Counted from the stretch's first letter, positions 9,461 through 18,418 are shown. The stretch: DNA of 64,000 nucleotides from Bacillota bacterium (GCA_023419605.1 JAEZXR010000002.1:1-64000); one strand, 5' to 3'. Made by a program: numbers and translations. Notes: a model not told the origin generated them from the sequence alone.

Positions 9461-10179
9461 TATCCCGAAAAGAAAGTAACGGGGATTGATATTTCACAGA
9501 ATGTCATTGATACACTCCAGAAAAAAAACAGTTGGAAAAGCACCAGTGGGATGTTCTGCAAGGAGATGCACTGAATTTAGCCCAATATTTGCAGCCTGGC
9601 AGTGTAGATACGATTATCTTCTGTTCCATTCTTCATGAACTTTTTTCCTATATTGAATTCAACGGAAGGAAGTTTAACCATGAGACGTTGGCTGCTGCCT
9701 TAAAAAGTGCCTTTGAAGTTCTTTCCGACGGCGGGAGGATTATCATACGGGATGGAATTATGACAGAGCCTACAGCGCAGAAGCGGATTATCAGGTTTCT
9801 TTCCGAAGAAGGAATTGAATTTTTGAAAAGATATGTAAATGATTTTCAGGGTAGAGAGATACAATACGAGATCATCGGGCAGAATGAAGTCGTAATGCCG
9901 GTCAATGATGCCATGGAGTTTCTTTATACCTATACCTGGGGTGAAAAGTCCTACGTACATGAAGTGAATGAACAGTTTGGGTATTTTACACCCGGTGTGT
10001 TTAAAGGGTTTATTCAGAAAACACTCGGGGATAACGCCAGGCTGGTAGAATTCAGGCATTTCCTGCAGGATGGGTATACCATAGCACTTTCACAGAAGAT
10101 TGAATTCTTCGACGAGCATAGAAACCCAATTCAGCTGCCGGATAGTGCATGTCTGGCGGTTATAGAAAAGGTATGCTGA
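9461..10179 (+). pseudogene. class I SAM-dependent methyltransferase, 5'-truncated and frameshifted
   Basis: The segment near 9467-9510 reads VTGIDISQNVIDTLQKK, the end of the SAM-binding motif I and the following helix. A run of eight A near 9520 shifts the frame; from about 9529 the protein continues QLEKHQWDVLQGDALNLAQY..., VDTIIFCSILHELFSY (motif IV) and LSDGGRIIIRDGIM (motif V) to 10179. The first 40-60 residues are missing. It stands head-to-head with the truncated rtcB, so one deletion across a former divergent promoter region explains both losses. The 215-codon open stretch from ATG 9532 might still be translated, but it lacks the cofactor pocket. Confidence 0.7.
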
Positions 10180-10692
10180 GGTTCATATTGATTCCCAAAA
10201 TAACTTAAGAGGCTGTTGTAACTAAGGAATCCTGCCGTGTTTATTCAGGATTCCTTTCTTTTTATACTTTTTGGAATTTACATTGTTTTTCTTGCTTTAT
10301 TTGCCGGACTGGGATATAATTACAATATCGTTATGAAGGAGGTTCTATAAAGTGATTAAGATTCGTGGCTAGTTGATTTTCAAAACTGAAAATTAATAGT
10401 GTTAAAAGGAAGTATTATGCCTGATTGACAAGGTTTATTTTGTTGCTTCTTTTTACTTGGTACGAATAGAAAGAATCATTTTATAGAATTGAAATTCATA
10501 TTGGTTTTGCACTTCATCAATAGGAGATACAGAGGTCACTCTGTTTGTCTTACTATTTTGCATAGCGATAGGATTTTATGACTGTGAGAAACGGATGCTT
10601 TCTTGCAGTCTTTTTATTTCTATAAAAACTGAGTCTGTTGGGCATCGTCCGAAATTGTTAAAACAAATTCCATAGAGGAGGGAAATTACTTT
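10180..10692. other. intergenic region with two hairpins and an orphan promoter
   Basis: Holds the terminator at 10222-10265, a good promoter TTGCTT-17-TATAAT (10292-10320), and an AAGGAGG site leading into a GTG frame that stops after six codons (10352-10372). A second hairpin, GACTGTGAGAAA/TTTCTTGCAGTC with a T tail, lies at 10580-10616. This looks like the start and end signals of a deleted gene. Confidence 0.5.
10222..10265 (+). terminator. intrinsic terminator after the methyltransferase remnant
   Basis: AAGGAATCCTG pairs with CAGGATTCCTT around an 11-base loop and is followed by TCTTTTTA. Confidence 0.75.
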
Positions 10693-11604
10693 ATGAAAGC
10701 AATTTTTACAAAGTATAAGTCAGGTGATTTTATGAGAATACGGGACTTTTTGGTATCTACATATCAGAGATTCGGAAAGGGCTATAATTGGACAATTGAA
10801 CGGTGGAATTTTTCATATTCGATGGCACGGACCATGAATGGGGTTTCTATAGGGCAGTGGGAAGACAGTATCGGCATATGGGAAAATAACGGCAATATAG
10901 TAGGGATTGTAAATTCAGAAGGGGAAGGTAAGGGAGAAGCCTTCTTTCAAGTTGGCGCAATCAATATTTCGAATGATACCTTAGAGGAGATGTTTGATTT
11001 TACTGAAAAAAAACTTGGGATTGAAAAAGAGGGAAAACGCTTTGTTCAGCTACGTATACCGGAGGGGAATAAGGAACGGGAGTTTATTGCGGCAGGCAGA
11101 GGGTATGTTAAGCAACCGTGGAATGAAACGACTTCCACATTGGCTATTGCGGGCATGCGAAGTGTAAATTTACCAAAAGGGTTTTACTTTAAAAGTGGTT
11201 ATGAACTAAGTGATACAATGAAGGGAACAGCTCATGCGAAAGCTTTCGGATATATTGATAAGGATATCTACGTAAAACGTGCTCCACTGTCTTATGAGGC
11301 ATTACGAAAGACTCCCGATTATAGGGCGGATTTAGACCTTGGTATAGTTTCCGATACCGGTGAGATTGTGTCTTTTTGCACCCTGTGGTATGACTCCATC
11401 AATAAGATGGGTATCCTTGAACCTGTTGGAACAATTCCTGAATATCGGCGGATGGGTTTGGGCAGGGCGGTAATTTATGAGGCACTCAATCGCATTGCAA
11501 AAGAGGGGGCAATAAGGGCATACGTGGGGTCCAGTCAAGATTTCTATTTAGCTTTAGGTTTCGAAAGGGATTTTATAAGCAATATATGGAGTAAAAATTT
11601 ATAA
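10693..11604 (+). CDS. GNAT-family N-acetyltransferase (two-domain)
   Basis: The 303-residue protein ends with a clear GNAT acetyl-CoA fold: LDLGIVSDTGEIVSFCTLWYD (beta strands), then GILEPVGTIPEYRRMGLGRAVI, where the R/QxxGxG/A loop (RRMGLGR) binds the pyrophosphate of acetyl-CoA, and finally SSQDFYLALGFERDF. The first half (1-150) is a degenerate second GNAT-like domain, so the protein is about twice the usual length. The start has GAGGAGGGAA upstream. The substrate is unknown; similar proteins modify small molecules or antibiotics. Confidence 0.85.
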   Translation: MKAIFTKYKSGDFMRIRDFLVSTYQRFGKGYNWTIERWNFSYSMARTMNGVSIGQWEDSIGIWENNGNIVGIVNSEGEGKGEAFFQVGAINISNDTLEEMFDFTEKKLGIEKEGKRFVQLRIPEGNKEREFIAAGRGYVKQPWNETTSTLAIAGMRSVNLPKGFYFKSGYELSDTMKGTAHAKAFGYIDKDIYVKRAPLSYEALRKTPDYRADLDLGIVSDTGEIVSFCTLWYDSINKMGILEPVGTIPEYRRMGLGRAVIYEALNRIAKEGAIRAYVGSSQDFYLALGFERDFISNIWSKNL

Positions 11605-11734
11605 TGCCGGAGATGGGATAGAACGGCTATGTTTGATAAGAATATGTGTATTGAATGTATAGAGGAATAGCCAAAAAAGCTAGGCTGTGATTCATAATGT
11701 AAAGTAGGGATTTCGCCGTTGAAAGGAGATTATT

Positions 11735-12391
11735 ATGCGGGAAGAAAAGAAATATGGACCGAATCCGAACACTGTTTATCCTATGGAAGGCTTTACAAGG
11801 ATTGCCTTTCTTAAGAATATTATAAAAAACCCTAATATCATTGTTGGAGACTATAGCTATTATGATGACAATGACGACAACCCGGAAAAGTTCGAGCAAA
11901 ACGTACTATACCATTATGATTTCCTGGGAGATAAGCTGATCATCGGGAAATTCTGTGCGATAGCATCGGATGTAAAGTTCATAATGAACGGTGCAAACCA
12001 TAAAATGCAGGCGTTTACCACCTATCCCTTCGGTATATTTCGAAATGGCTGGGAAGCGGGAACTCCTGAAGTAAAGGATTTGCCCTATAAGGGGGATACC
12101 ATTATTGGGAATGACGTTTGGATCGGGTATGATTCCATCATTATGCCGGGGGTGAAAATCGGGGACGGTGCCATTATAGCGGCAAAGTCGGTAGTTGCAA
12201 AGGATGTACCGCCCTATAGCATCGTCGGAGGTAATCCTGCAAGAGTCATAAGAAACCGGTTTGGCGATGATGTAGTCGACTGTTTGCTGCAACTAAAATG
12301 GTGGGACTGGAGCATTGAGAAAATTACAGACAATATCCCTGTTCTTTGCAGCCAGGATGTTGAGAAGCTCAGGTCGCTTGCTAAGGAATGA
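11735..12391 (+). CDS. Vat/CatB-type xenobiotic O-acetyltransferase
   Basis: The 218-residue protein is a left-handed beta-helix (hexapeptide) acetyltransferase. Typical marks are GKFCAIASDVKFIMNGANHKM with catalytic His89, TTYPFGIFRNGWE, LPYKGDTIIGNDVWIGYDSIIMPGV, and IVGGNPARVIRNRF. Its length and motifs match the streptogramin A acetyltransferases (Vat) and CatB-like chloramphenicol acetyltransferases, which transfer acetyl from acetyl-CoA to an antibiotic hydroxyl. Many environmental members have no proven resistance role, so this is a candidate only. The start has AAAGGAG 8 bases before ATG. Confidence 0.85.
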   Translation: MREEKKYGPNPNTVYPMEGFTRIAFLKNIIKNPNIIVGDYSYYDDNDDNPEKFEQNVLYHYDFLGDKLIIGKFCAIASDVKFIMNGANHKMQAFTTYPFGIFRNGWEAGTPEVKDLPYKGDTIIGNDVWIGYDSIIMPGVKIGDGAIIAAKSVVAKDVPPYSIVGGNPARVIRNRFGDDVVDCLLQLKWWDWSIEKITDNIPVLCSQDVEKLRSLAKE

Positions 12392-12821
12392 ATAATAACC
12401 ATATCATAAAAAATAAAAGGTTCCGGTTCATCGGAGCTCGTTGGATGAAGGAAGAGCCTGCTTATATTTTGGCTCTTTCTTCATCTTGGAATTTCAAACT
12501 GTACTGGAGTCTAATTGGGATATAGTCGGGATTTGACTGCAATGGCGGGGCTTGTATCTTTATTTTCAATTGAAAATATTGTTCCTTACTTATTAGGCTG
12601 ATATAATAAAACCAAGAAATGGGATTGTTCTACACGCCAGATTTCAGTCCTTGCATTCTTGAATAATTGTTCTTTGATAATGATAAGGATATGAATTTGG
12701 ACTTTTGAAAGCAGAGAGCTTTTTTGAATCTTAAGAGTTAAAAAAGCTATAAGAAATTTGAAAGAATTTAGTTTTCTCAATAAACTTACGACAAAGAGAT
12801 TATAGTAAAGAGGCGAATAAA
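12392..12821. other. intergenic region
   Basis: There is a hairpin at 12444-12485 (GATGAAGGAAGAGCC/GGCTCTTTCTTCATC) without a clean T run, which probably ends the acetyltransferase transcript. I see nothing else that I can support up to the next gene. Confidence 0.4.
12444..12485 (+). terminator. probable terminator hairpin
   Basis: A 15-bp stem with a 12-base A/T-rich loop. The 3' arm itself contains CTTTCTT, but no separate T run follows. Confidence 0.45.
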
Positions 12822-13910
12822 ATGAGTATTGAGACAGATAAAGGAGAGCCTTTGATCGGACTTCAACGGGGAGCGGTTAGGGTGGTGCCCTATAACCCTA
12901 TTTGGAAGCAGTGTTTCGAAGAAGAAAAGGTTTTACTGGGTCATTTACTGCAAAAGGATGCCGTCGATGTTCAGCATGTCGGCAGTACGGCAGTACCCGG
13001 GCTTTCAGCAAAGCCTATTATCGATATCATGGTGGGAGTGGAAAACCTTACGGATGGGCTAAAATATGTAGAGGCTCTCGAAGAACATGGATATGAATTC
13101 AGGGGGGATGCAGGAATACCCGGAAGACTGTTTTTTGCCAAAGGTTCTCCGGAGTTTCGTACCCACCATTTGCACATGGTGCAATATTGCAGTGAATTTT
13201 GGGTAAATCATTTGCTCTTTCGAGATTATCTTATTACCTATGGAGATACTGCGAAAGAGTATGAAAGGATTAAGACAGAGCTTGCAAATCAATACGAATC
13301 GGACCGGATGGCATATACCGATGGAAAGAGCAATTTTATTCAGAGCATTCTATGCAGGGCAAGAGAAGAGTCTATTCTGCATATGAGTTTTGACGGTTAT
13401 TTTATGAAGAGGCTCACAGCGGAAGATGAAAACAGCCTGCAAGAATTGTGCGGGAGATGTTCGGATTATTATACGGTTGTAGAAGGCAGAAACCCTTCGA
13501 AAGATGCAGCACACGAGATTTTAACAGAGCTGCCGCCGAACAAGGAATATAAGGACAAATTCGTAGTAGGGGTATGCAATCAAAATGCAGAATTAGTAGG
13601 AGTTATCGATGCGGTCAGGGATTACCCGGAAATGGGAGAGTGGATGATCGGATTGCTGATGATAGACCCTGCGGAAAGAAAAAGTGGTCTGGGAAGAAGG
13701 ATTCATCAGCATCTGGTGGAAGGAGTGTCAAGACTAAAAGGGGATAAACTGCGAATCGGCGTGGTGGAAGATAATCACGGAGCGTACTGCTTCTGGCGGA
13801 AGCTGGGCTATGAAGAGATAAAAAGAGTCAACATGAAAGTGGGAGACAAGGAAAACGTAGTCATCGTGATGAATTATAAACTGAAGATACTATATAAATC
13901 GCGAAAATGA
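12822..13910 (+). CDS. GrpB-like nucleotidyltransferase-fold protein fused to a GNAT acetyltransferase
   Basis: Residues about 15-175 are a GrpB/UPF0157 domain with the strand-loop HVGSTAVPGLSAKPIIDIMV (GS and DxD-like motif of the nucleotidyltransferase superfamily) and HLHMVQYCSEFWVNHLLFRDYL. Residues about 190-355 are a GNAT domain with MIGLLMIDPAERKSGLGRRI and VVEDNHGAYCFWRKLGYEEI. Both domains appear complete. The biochemical role of GrpB proteins is not settled; fusion to an acetyltransferase suggests both act on one substrate, for example a nucleotide- or tRNA-linked compound, but that is inference. The start is ATG with AGAGGCG upstream. Confidence 0.85.
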   Translation: MSIETDKGEPLIGLQRGAVRVVPYNPIWKQCFEEEKVLLGHLLQKDAVDVQHVGSTAVPGLSAKPIIDIMVGVENLTDGLKYVEALEEHGYEFRGDAGIPGRLFFAKGSPEFRTHHLHMVQYCSEFWVNHLLFRDYLITYGDTAKEYERIKTELANQYESDRMAYTDGKSNFIQSILCRAREESILHMSFDGYFMKRLTAEDENSLQELCGRCSDYYTVVEGRNPSKDAAHEILTELPPNKEYKDKFVVGVCNQNAELVGVIDAVRDYPEMGEWMIGLLMIDPAERKSGLGRRIHQHLVEGVSRLKGDKLRIGVVEDNHGAYCFWRKLGYEEIKRVNMKVGDKENVVIVMNYKLKILYKSRK

Positions 13911-13962
13911 TTTTACATGGAATGAATTTAATTTTCGCGATGGGCAAGCAAGGAAATACAAG

Positions 13963-13996
13963 CGCACAAAAGAAGAAATGTAAAAACTTTTGTGCG
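13963..13996 (+). terminator. hairpin between GrpB-GNAT and phosphoesterase genes
   Basis: CGCACAAAAG pairs with CTTTTGTGCG around a 14-base loop. Just upstream another perfect stem (ATCGCGAAAAT/ATTTTCGCGAT, about 13896-13941) overlaps the end of the gene. Neither has a strong T tail. Confidence 0.45.
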
Positions 13997-14036
13997 TTGT
14001 ATATAGATTAAACAACAAGGGAATGAGGTTTGTATT

Positions 14037-14561
14037 ATGTCGAAGGTGTATTTAATTTCAGATATGCATTTTGGTCATCCCAATATCATTAAATACGAGA
14101 ATCGTCCTTTCTCCAGTGTTGAAGAAATGGACGCTGCAATCATGAATAACTGGAATGCAACAGTTGGAAAAGACGATAAAGTATTTATTCTAGGGGATGT
14201 TTCCTTTTATAACAAGGATAAGACAAAGGAAATAATAAAAAGCCTTAACGGATATAAAACGTTGATTATAGGGAATCACGATAAAGCCCGGTCTTTGGCA
14301 TGGTGGAAAGAAACAGGGATACAGGAGGTATACCAGTACCCAATTATTTATAATGAGTTTTATATATTATCGCATGAGCCTGTCTATTTAAATGAAAATA
14401 TGCCCTATGCCAATATCCATGGACATATACATCACCTGAAATATGCAGATAAACAATTTTTTAACGTTAGTGTCGAATGTATCGACTATACGCCAATTGA
14501 CTTTGAAAAAACAAAGGAAATAATTCTTGGCAGAAGTAATGATGGCAGCAGTGAGGAGTAA
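14037..14561 (+). CDS. calcineurin-like metallophosphoesterase
   Basis: The 174-residue protein has the full metallophosphoesterase signature: ISDMHFGH (DxH, residues 8-14), ILGDVSFYN (GD), IIGNHDKA (GNHD), LSHEPVY, and NIHGHIHH (GHxH), all of which bind the two metal ions. Its small size is typical of a stand-alone phosphodiesterase or phosphatase in the YfcE-like group. It is cytoplasmic and its substrate is unknown. A large hairpin follows about 80 bases later. Confidence 0.88.
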   Translation: MSKVYLISDMHFGHPNIIKYENRPFSSVEEMDAAIMNNWNATVGKDDKVFILGDVSFYNKDKTKEIIKSLNGYKTLIIGNHDKARSLAWWKETGIQEVYQYPIIYNEFYILSHEPVYLNENMPYANIHGHIHHLKYADKQFFNVSVECIDYTPIDFEKTKEIILGRSNDGSSEE

Positions 14562-14897
14562 AGCAATCGAAAGGATAGAATTCCGGGATAGTAGGTTAAA
14601 ATCGCAGGGATAGAGTTTTTGAATACATGGAAAGAGTAGAATTAACAGCGTAAATGCTGCTGTAATTAGAGGACTATTTTGCAGTAGCATTTACGCTGTA
14701 CTTACTGGAAGAATCCTTTTGATAAGAACGTATGGGTGAACATGGTTTTACAAAAATTTTCCGTTTTGCGAATCTTCAAGATAGAAGAATTATATTTTAT
14801 GTAGTAGAGTCCTATTGTGAAAAATATAGGAAATGGAAACCTTTTGTAACAAATTTCGTCTACGAATATGCTAAAGTGAATAAGAGGTGAAGATAGA
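14562..14897. other. intergenic region with hairpin and promoter
   Basis: A long stem (about 19 bp, ACAGCGTAAATGCTGCTG/GCAGTAGCATTTACGCTGT) spans 14645-14700. A promoter TTGTAA-17-TATGCT at 14844-14872 lies just before the next gene. Confidence 0.5.
14844..14872 (+). promoter_or_regulatory. probable sigma-A promoter for the exported membrane protein
   Basis: TTGTAA (14844-14849) and TATGCT (14867-14872) are 17 bp apart, 25 bases before the start codon. Confidence 0.5.
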
Positions 14898-15668
14898 ATG
14901 AAGAAGATCGGGGCTGTCATCTGCCTGGCAGCAGCTTTACTAATGACTTCAAGCATGGCCTTATGTGCAGATCAGCTTTATAGAATGCTGAATGCAGATG
15001 AAGTAGAAAGCTTCAAAGCCGACCAGGATGCTGCTATTGTAGGGCAACTAACAGACAAAAAGGGTGATACCTTCACAGTAAAGGTTTTAAAGGTAATAAG
15101 TGGAAAAGTAAAATCAGATACCATTTCTGTGAAAGATAATTTTGCATATCAGGGGTTCAGCAAAGAAAATTCAAAACCCCAGGTCAATGATTTTTGTTTT
15201 TTGTCTCTTAAAAATAAGGGGAGTTATTATGAGAAGGTATGGTATACGGTAAAGGCAGATTCAGGAGACTATAGAACCTTAAAACTCCTGTTTGAGGATG
15301 AACGCATTGGAGGGGGCGACATTCCTGCTATCCAGTGGTATGTGAACTCTGAGGGGAAAGACAAGGATTTTTTCTTTAGCGGAAATCAAATATTTTTGAG
15401 AAAGCCGAATGGAGAAAATGTAAAGATCTATGAACAGGAAGAAAAGAACGCTACTCCTGTACCGGCAGAGGTTAAGGGTGTAGCGGAGATGTCAACGGTG
15501 GCTCCGGAGCAAGTCAAAGAGATCGGCCAACAAACCGATAGTGCAGCCTTCAGCAGTGTGAAAGGCATAAACCGCTGGAGTGCAGTTAGAATCGCAGCTA
15601 TCCTCCTGGCTGTGGTGGTGATAACAAGATTAATTTTACGCCGAAGAGGAAGGAAGTCTGAACAGTAG
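14898..15668 (+). CDS. exported protein with C-terminal membrane anchor, unknown function
   Basis: The 256-residue product has a signal peptide (residues 1-24, ending ALCA-D), an extracellular domain of about 160 residues rich in beta strands (DAAIVGQLTDKKGDTFTVKVLKVISGK, KPQVNDFCFLSLKNKG), a low-complexity linker near 175-220, and a single membrane helix (AVRIAAILLAVVVITRLIL, about 230-248) followed by positive residues. It is thus a surface protein held in the membrane by its C-terminus. The early strands resemble small OB-like sensor domains. I recognise no family. Confidence 0.75.
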   Translation: MKKIGAVICLAAALLMTSSMALCADQLYRMLNADEVESFKADQDAAIVGQLTDKKGDTFTVKVLKVISGKVKSDTISVKDNFAYQGFSKENSKPQVNDFCFLSLKNKGSYYEKVWYTVKADSGDYRTLKLLFEDERIGGGDIPAIQWYVNSEGKDKDFFFSGNQIFLRKPNGENVKIYEQEEKNATPVPAEVKGVAEMSTVAPEQVKEIGQQTDSAAFSSVKGINRWSAVRIAAILLAVVVITRLILRRRGRKSEQ

Positions 15669-15700
15669 GCTTTAATTACCATTAAAGGGAAGGTATACGC

Positions 15701-16174
15701 ATGAACGAAATTATAAAAAGGATTACTATAAGAGCTTTACATGAAAATGACGGAGTGCCCTATGGCCTGTTGCTAACTGCCGACCCCTCAGCCGACAACA
15801 TAAAAGGTTATTTAAAACAGGGAGAATGCAATGTAGCAGTATTGGACGATAGAATAGTAGGAGCGTGCGTCCTGCTTCAAACCAGGCCGGAGACAATGGA
15901 AATTATGAATATCGCTGTTGATGCGGCGTGTCAGGGAAAAGGCGTCGGAAGGCTTCTGATTCAAAATGCCATGGAGCTGGCAAAAGTGCGCGGAGCGAAG
16001 ACATTGGAAATTGGAACTGGAAATTCGAGTTTGTATCAACTGGGTTTATATCAGAAGTGTGGATTCAGGATAACAGGAATCGAGAGAGATTTCTTTATCA
16101 AACACTATACGGAAGAAATCTGGGAAAATGGTATCCAATGTATAGATATGATAAGGCTGTCAATGGATCTGTAA
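15701..16174 (+). CDS. GNAT-family N-acetyltransferase
   Basis: The 157-residue single-domain GNAT has IVGACVLLQTRPETMEIMNIAV, then QGKGVGRLLIQNAMELAKVRG with the acetyl-CoA loop QGKGVG, and LGLYQKCGFRITGIERDFF. It is the usual size for the family. The start has AAGGGAAGG 10 bases upstream and lies 32 bases after the preceding gene, so the two may be co-transcribed. The substrate is unknown. Confidence 0.88.
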   Translation: MNEIIKRITIRALHENDGVPYGLLLTADPSADNIKGYLKQGECNVAVLDDRIVGACVLLQTRPETMEIMNIAVDAACQGKGVGRLLIQNAMELAKVRGAKTLEIGTGNSSLYQLGLYQKCGFRITGIERDFFIKHYTEEIWENGIQCIDMIRLSMDL

Positions 16175-16294
16175 TCCTTTTATGACTCCAAATGGAGAGA
16201 GTTTTATAGTGTTTAATTATATAGTAGATTATCAAAAGCGTAGATAGAAGCGCTAAGCCGTTAGAGAGCAAAAAAAAGGTAGGGAGAATCCGGT

Positions 16295-17539
16295 ATGAAG
16301 CTATTTAGAATGCTATCCTTTTTATCTATTATGGTAGTTTTATCGGGGTGTAATACTTTTACAGCCTCAAAAACTACCAATATAGTAGATACGCCAATGG
16401 AAAACTCCATAGTTAATAATTCTAATAAAAGTGATACAGGAAAAATAGAAATACCTGCAGTTAAAAATGAAAAAGCATCCGTTACAGGAGAGCTTGAGAA
16501 GATAAGCGCTAAACCTGATGGTGAGGCAGTTATAAATAATTCGGATGAAATACCGCAGAAAATAATAGATTACATAGCTAGCATGAAAAAGATGAATGTA
16601 GATAATGTAGCAGACCAAATAAATCAACAGGTAAATTCAGCATTATTAGAGAAAAATGGTTTCTTTGTGAATTGTGTAGAGGCAGAAAAGGCAGATGGAT
16701 CGCTTCCGGAGCTACTTTTCCTCAACTACTCAGCTCATCGAGGCATCTCCGAAGGATATGCCGTAGTTTGGTGGGAGGACAACCATATAAATTATAAAAT
16801 ATTTCCAATAGATAACTTTTCTGAAAATGGATTTGCAGATTCGATGACTGTCATCGCTGCAAGAATTGCAAAAGGAGAGAACAATACAATAGAGTTGGGT
16901 ACAATCTTTGATAGCCTGGGCTATGGAAACGGCGGCTGGGGTGTACCTCGGCCGGTGTATAAGCTACTGCGGTTAAAGGATGGAGAATGGGAACTTCTTT
17001 GGTCTTCTCCGAAAGTAGAACAACCGGAAGAGAAATGGCAAAATAACCGAGGAACTATAACGTTTATGAAGAAGGACATAGATGAGTTCGCGCTTGAAGG
17101 AGATTCTCTGTTTTATACAGATGGTAAAGAAAAAATACTGGCTCAGACAAAATCGGGCCGACTCAGATATATACAGCAAACCTGGATTAAAAGTGGAGAC
17201 AAATATACTTTAAAAAGTTCAAGAATTGCTCCCTCAACCTATACTGCTCTCGTAGAGTTTATTTATTCTTTAAGTAAAGGCGATGATGATACTGCAAGTA
17301 GATATGCTGTAAGTAAGGAGCTGCTAAGTAAGGCTAAAGAGTCGGGTATGGTCCAGAGATCCTTGGATAAGGAATGGTGGGTCATATATCCCGCCGATAC
17401 GTATGAGCGAGAACAAATGGACGGGCAAAGTCCGTTGGTTATTACGATAGATCCCAATAATAGGCTGGGGGTAAAAGTAGACTTTATAAATGAATCTGGA
17501 GAGTTTTTGATTTCGGCTATAGAAAAATGCAAGTATTAA
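16295..17539 (+). CDS. lipoprotein of unknown function
   Basis: The 414-residue product has a lipoprotein signal (MVVLSGC, Cys19). A Ser/Asn/Lys-rich linker (about 20-85) leads to a globular domain of about 300 residues. Marks include VNCVEAEKADGSLPELLFLNYSAHRG, GTIFDSLGYGNGGWGVPRPVYKLLRL and LKSSRIAPSTYTALVEFIYSLSKGDD. It is anchored on the outer face of the cell membrane. I do not recognise a family; it stands alone. Confidence 0.75.
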   Translation: MKLFRMLSFLSIMVVLSGCNTFTASKTTNIVDTPMENSIVNNSNKSDTGKIEIPAVKNEKASVTGELEKISAKPDGEAVINNSDEIPQKIIDYIASMKKMNVDNVADQINQQVNSALLEKNGFFVNCVEAEKADGSLPELLFLNYSAHRGISEGYAVVWWEDNHINYKIFPIDNFSENGFADSMTVIAARIAKGENNTIELGTIFDSLGYGNGGWGVPRPVYKLLRLKDGEWELLWSSPKVEQPEEKWQNNRGTITFMKKDIDEFALEGDSLFYTDGKEKILAQTKSGRLRYIQQTWIKSGDKYTLKSSRIAPSTYTALVEFIYSLSKGDDDTASRYAVSKELLSKAKESGMVQRSLDKEWWVIYPADTYEREQMDGQSPLVITIDPNNRLGVKVDFINESGEFLISAIEKCKY

Positions 17540-17822
17540 AAGTAATGATTTGAAAGGTTATCCCATAATAAAAGGATTGGTTTAATAAGACCAGAAACGA
17601 TGTGTACAAAAGTTGTGGGGAGAAGAGACAAAACGAGACTTACTCCGTATTATCTGGTAGCCAATAGAATTAATTCTATGAAGGAAATGGGATTGAGGGG
17701 TAATGCTATAGGCTAGGCGTATGAAGGATAAGTAAGGTGAAAGAAGACATATCGCCATATTCTGCGGAGCAAAAACCAATGAAGCAATAAAAGCATTAAA
17801 ATTAATAATGGGGGGGATTTTT

Positions 17823-18230
17823 ATGCTAACGGAATTAATCAGACAGGGTTTCGGTGAAAAGGAAGACTTGAACTGTGCGGAGAAGATACTACAGGGAGCC
17901 AACGTCGCATATGACCTGGGATTGGACAAAGAGGCTCTCAAACTTGCAGCGGGGTTTGGCGGAGGAATGGCCATAGAAGATAAATGCGGTGCGCTGACAG
18001 CTTCCATCATGGTCCTGGGAAAATTGTTCGTAAAGAATAATGCCCATGAGAGTACCCGAATTAAAGAGCTAACCAAAGAGCTGCTTGACGAGTACAAAAA
18101 AGAGATGGGAACCATTGACTGCGCTCCGCTAAAGGAACAGTACAGAACGGAAGAATTGAAATGCAAAAACGTTATACTTGCCGCCTCTGAGGTGCTGGAC
18201 CGAATTGTAAAAAGAGAGCTATTGGCTTAA
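17823..18230 (+). CDS. C_GCAxxG_C_C family redox-type protein
   Basis: The 135-residue protein carries the family pattern of conserved cysteines and glycines: LNCAEKILQGAN, FGGGMAIEDKCGALTASIMVLGKL, GTIDCAPL and LKCKNVI. Members are small cytoplasmic proteins thought to bind a metal or redox cofactor; many are found near electron-transfer genes. I place the start at ATG 17823, where a G-rich site (17808-17814) lies at a normal distance, rather than at ATG 17808, which is inside that site. Confidence 0.85.
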   Translation: MLTELIRQGFGEKEDLNCAEKILQGANVAYDLGLDKEALKLAAGFGGGMAIEDKCGALTASIMVLGKLFVKNNAHESTRIKELTKELLDEYKKEMGTIDCAPLKEQYRTEELKCKNVILAASEVLDRIVKRELLA

Positions 18231-18269
18231 TGCTTGCGACAGGTTTACTGGAAATTAACAATATAGTGC

Positions 18270-18298
18270 TTGGAAAGTTCGGGGAAAAGTGCTATAGT
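18270..18298 (+). promoter_or_regulatory. probable promoter for the glpQ-MFS operon
   Basis: TTGGAA (18270-18275) and TATAGT (18293-18298) are 17 bp apart. The transcript would begin with the hairpin at 18327-18383. Confidence 0.45.
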
Positions 18299-18326
18299 AA
18301 CACTATGTATAATACGACTGGTAACT

Positions 18327-18383
18327 GCTGATTTAGAAATGGTGCAGCCAATGATTTTGAGGCTGCACCGTTTCTGAATCAGC
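18327..18383 (+). promoter_or_regulatory. 23-bp hairpin in the glpQ leader
   Basis: GCTGATTTAGAAATGGTGCA pairs with TGCACCGTTTCTGAATCAGC (two G-U pairs) and the stem continues inward with GCC/GGC; the loop is 11 bases. It has no T tail, so it may stabilise the mRNA or act as a protein site rather than end transcription. Confidence 0.5.
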
Positions 18384-18418
18384 TAAGTTCCAGCGTAAAT
18401 ATATATCAAGGGGGGATT

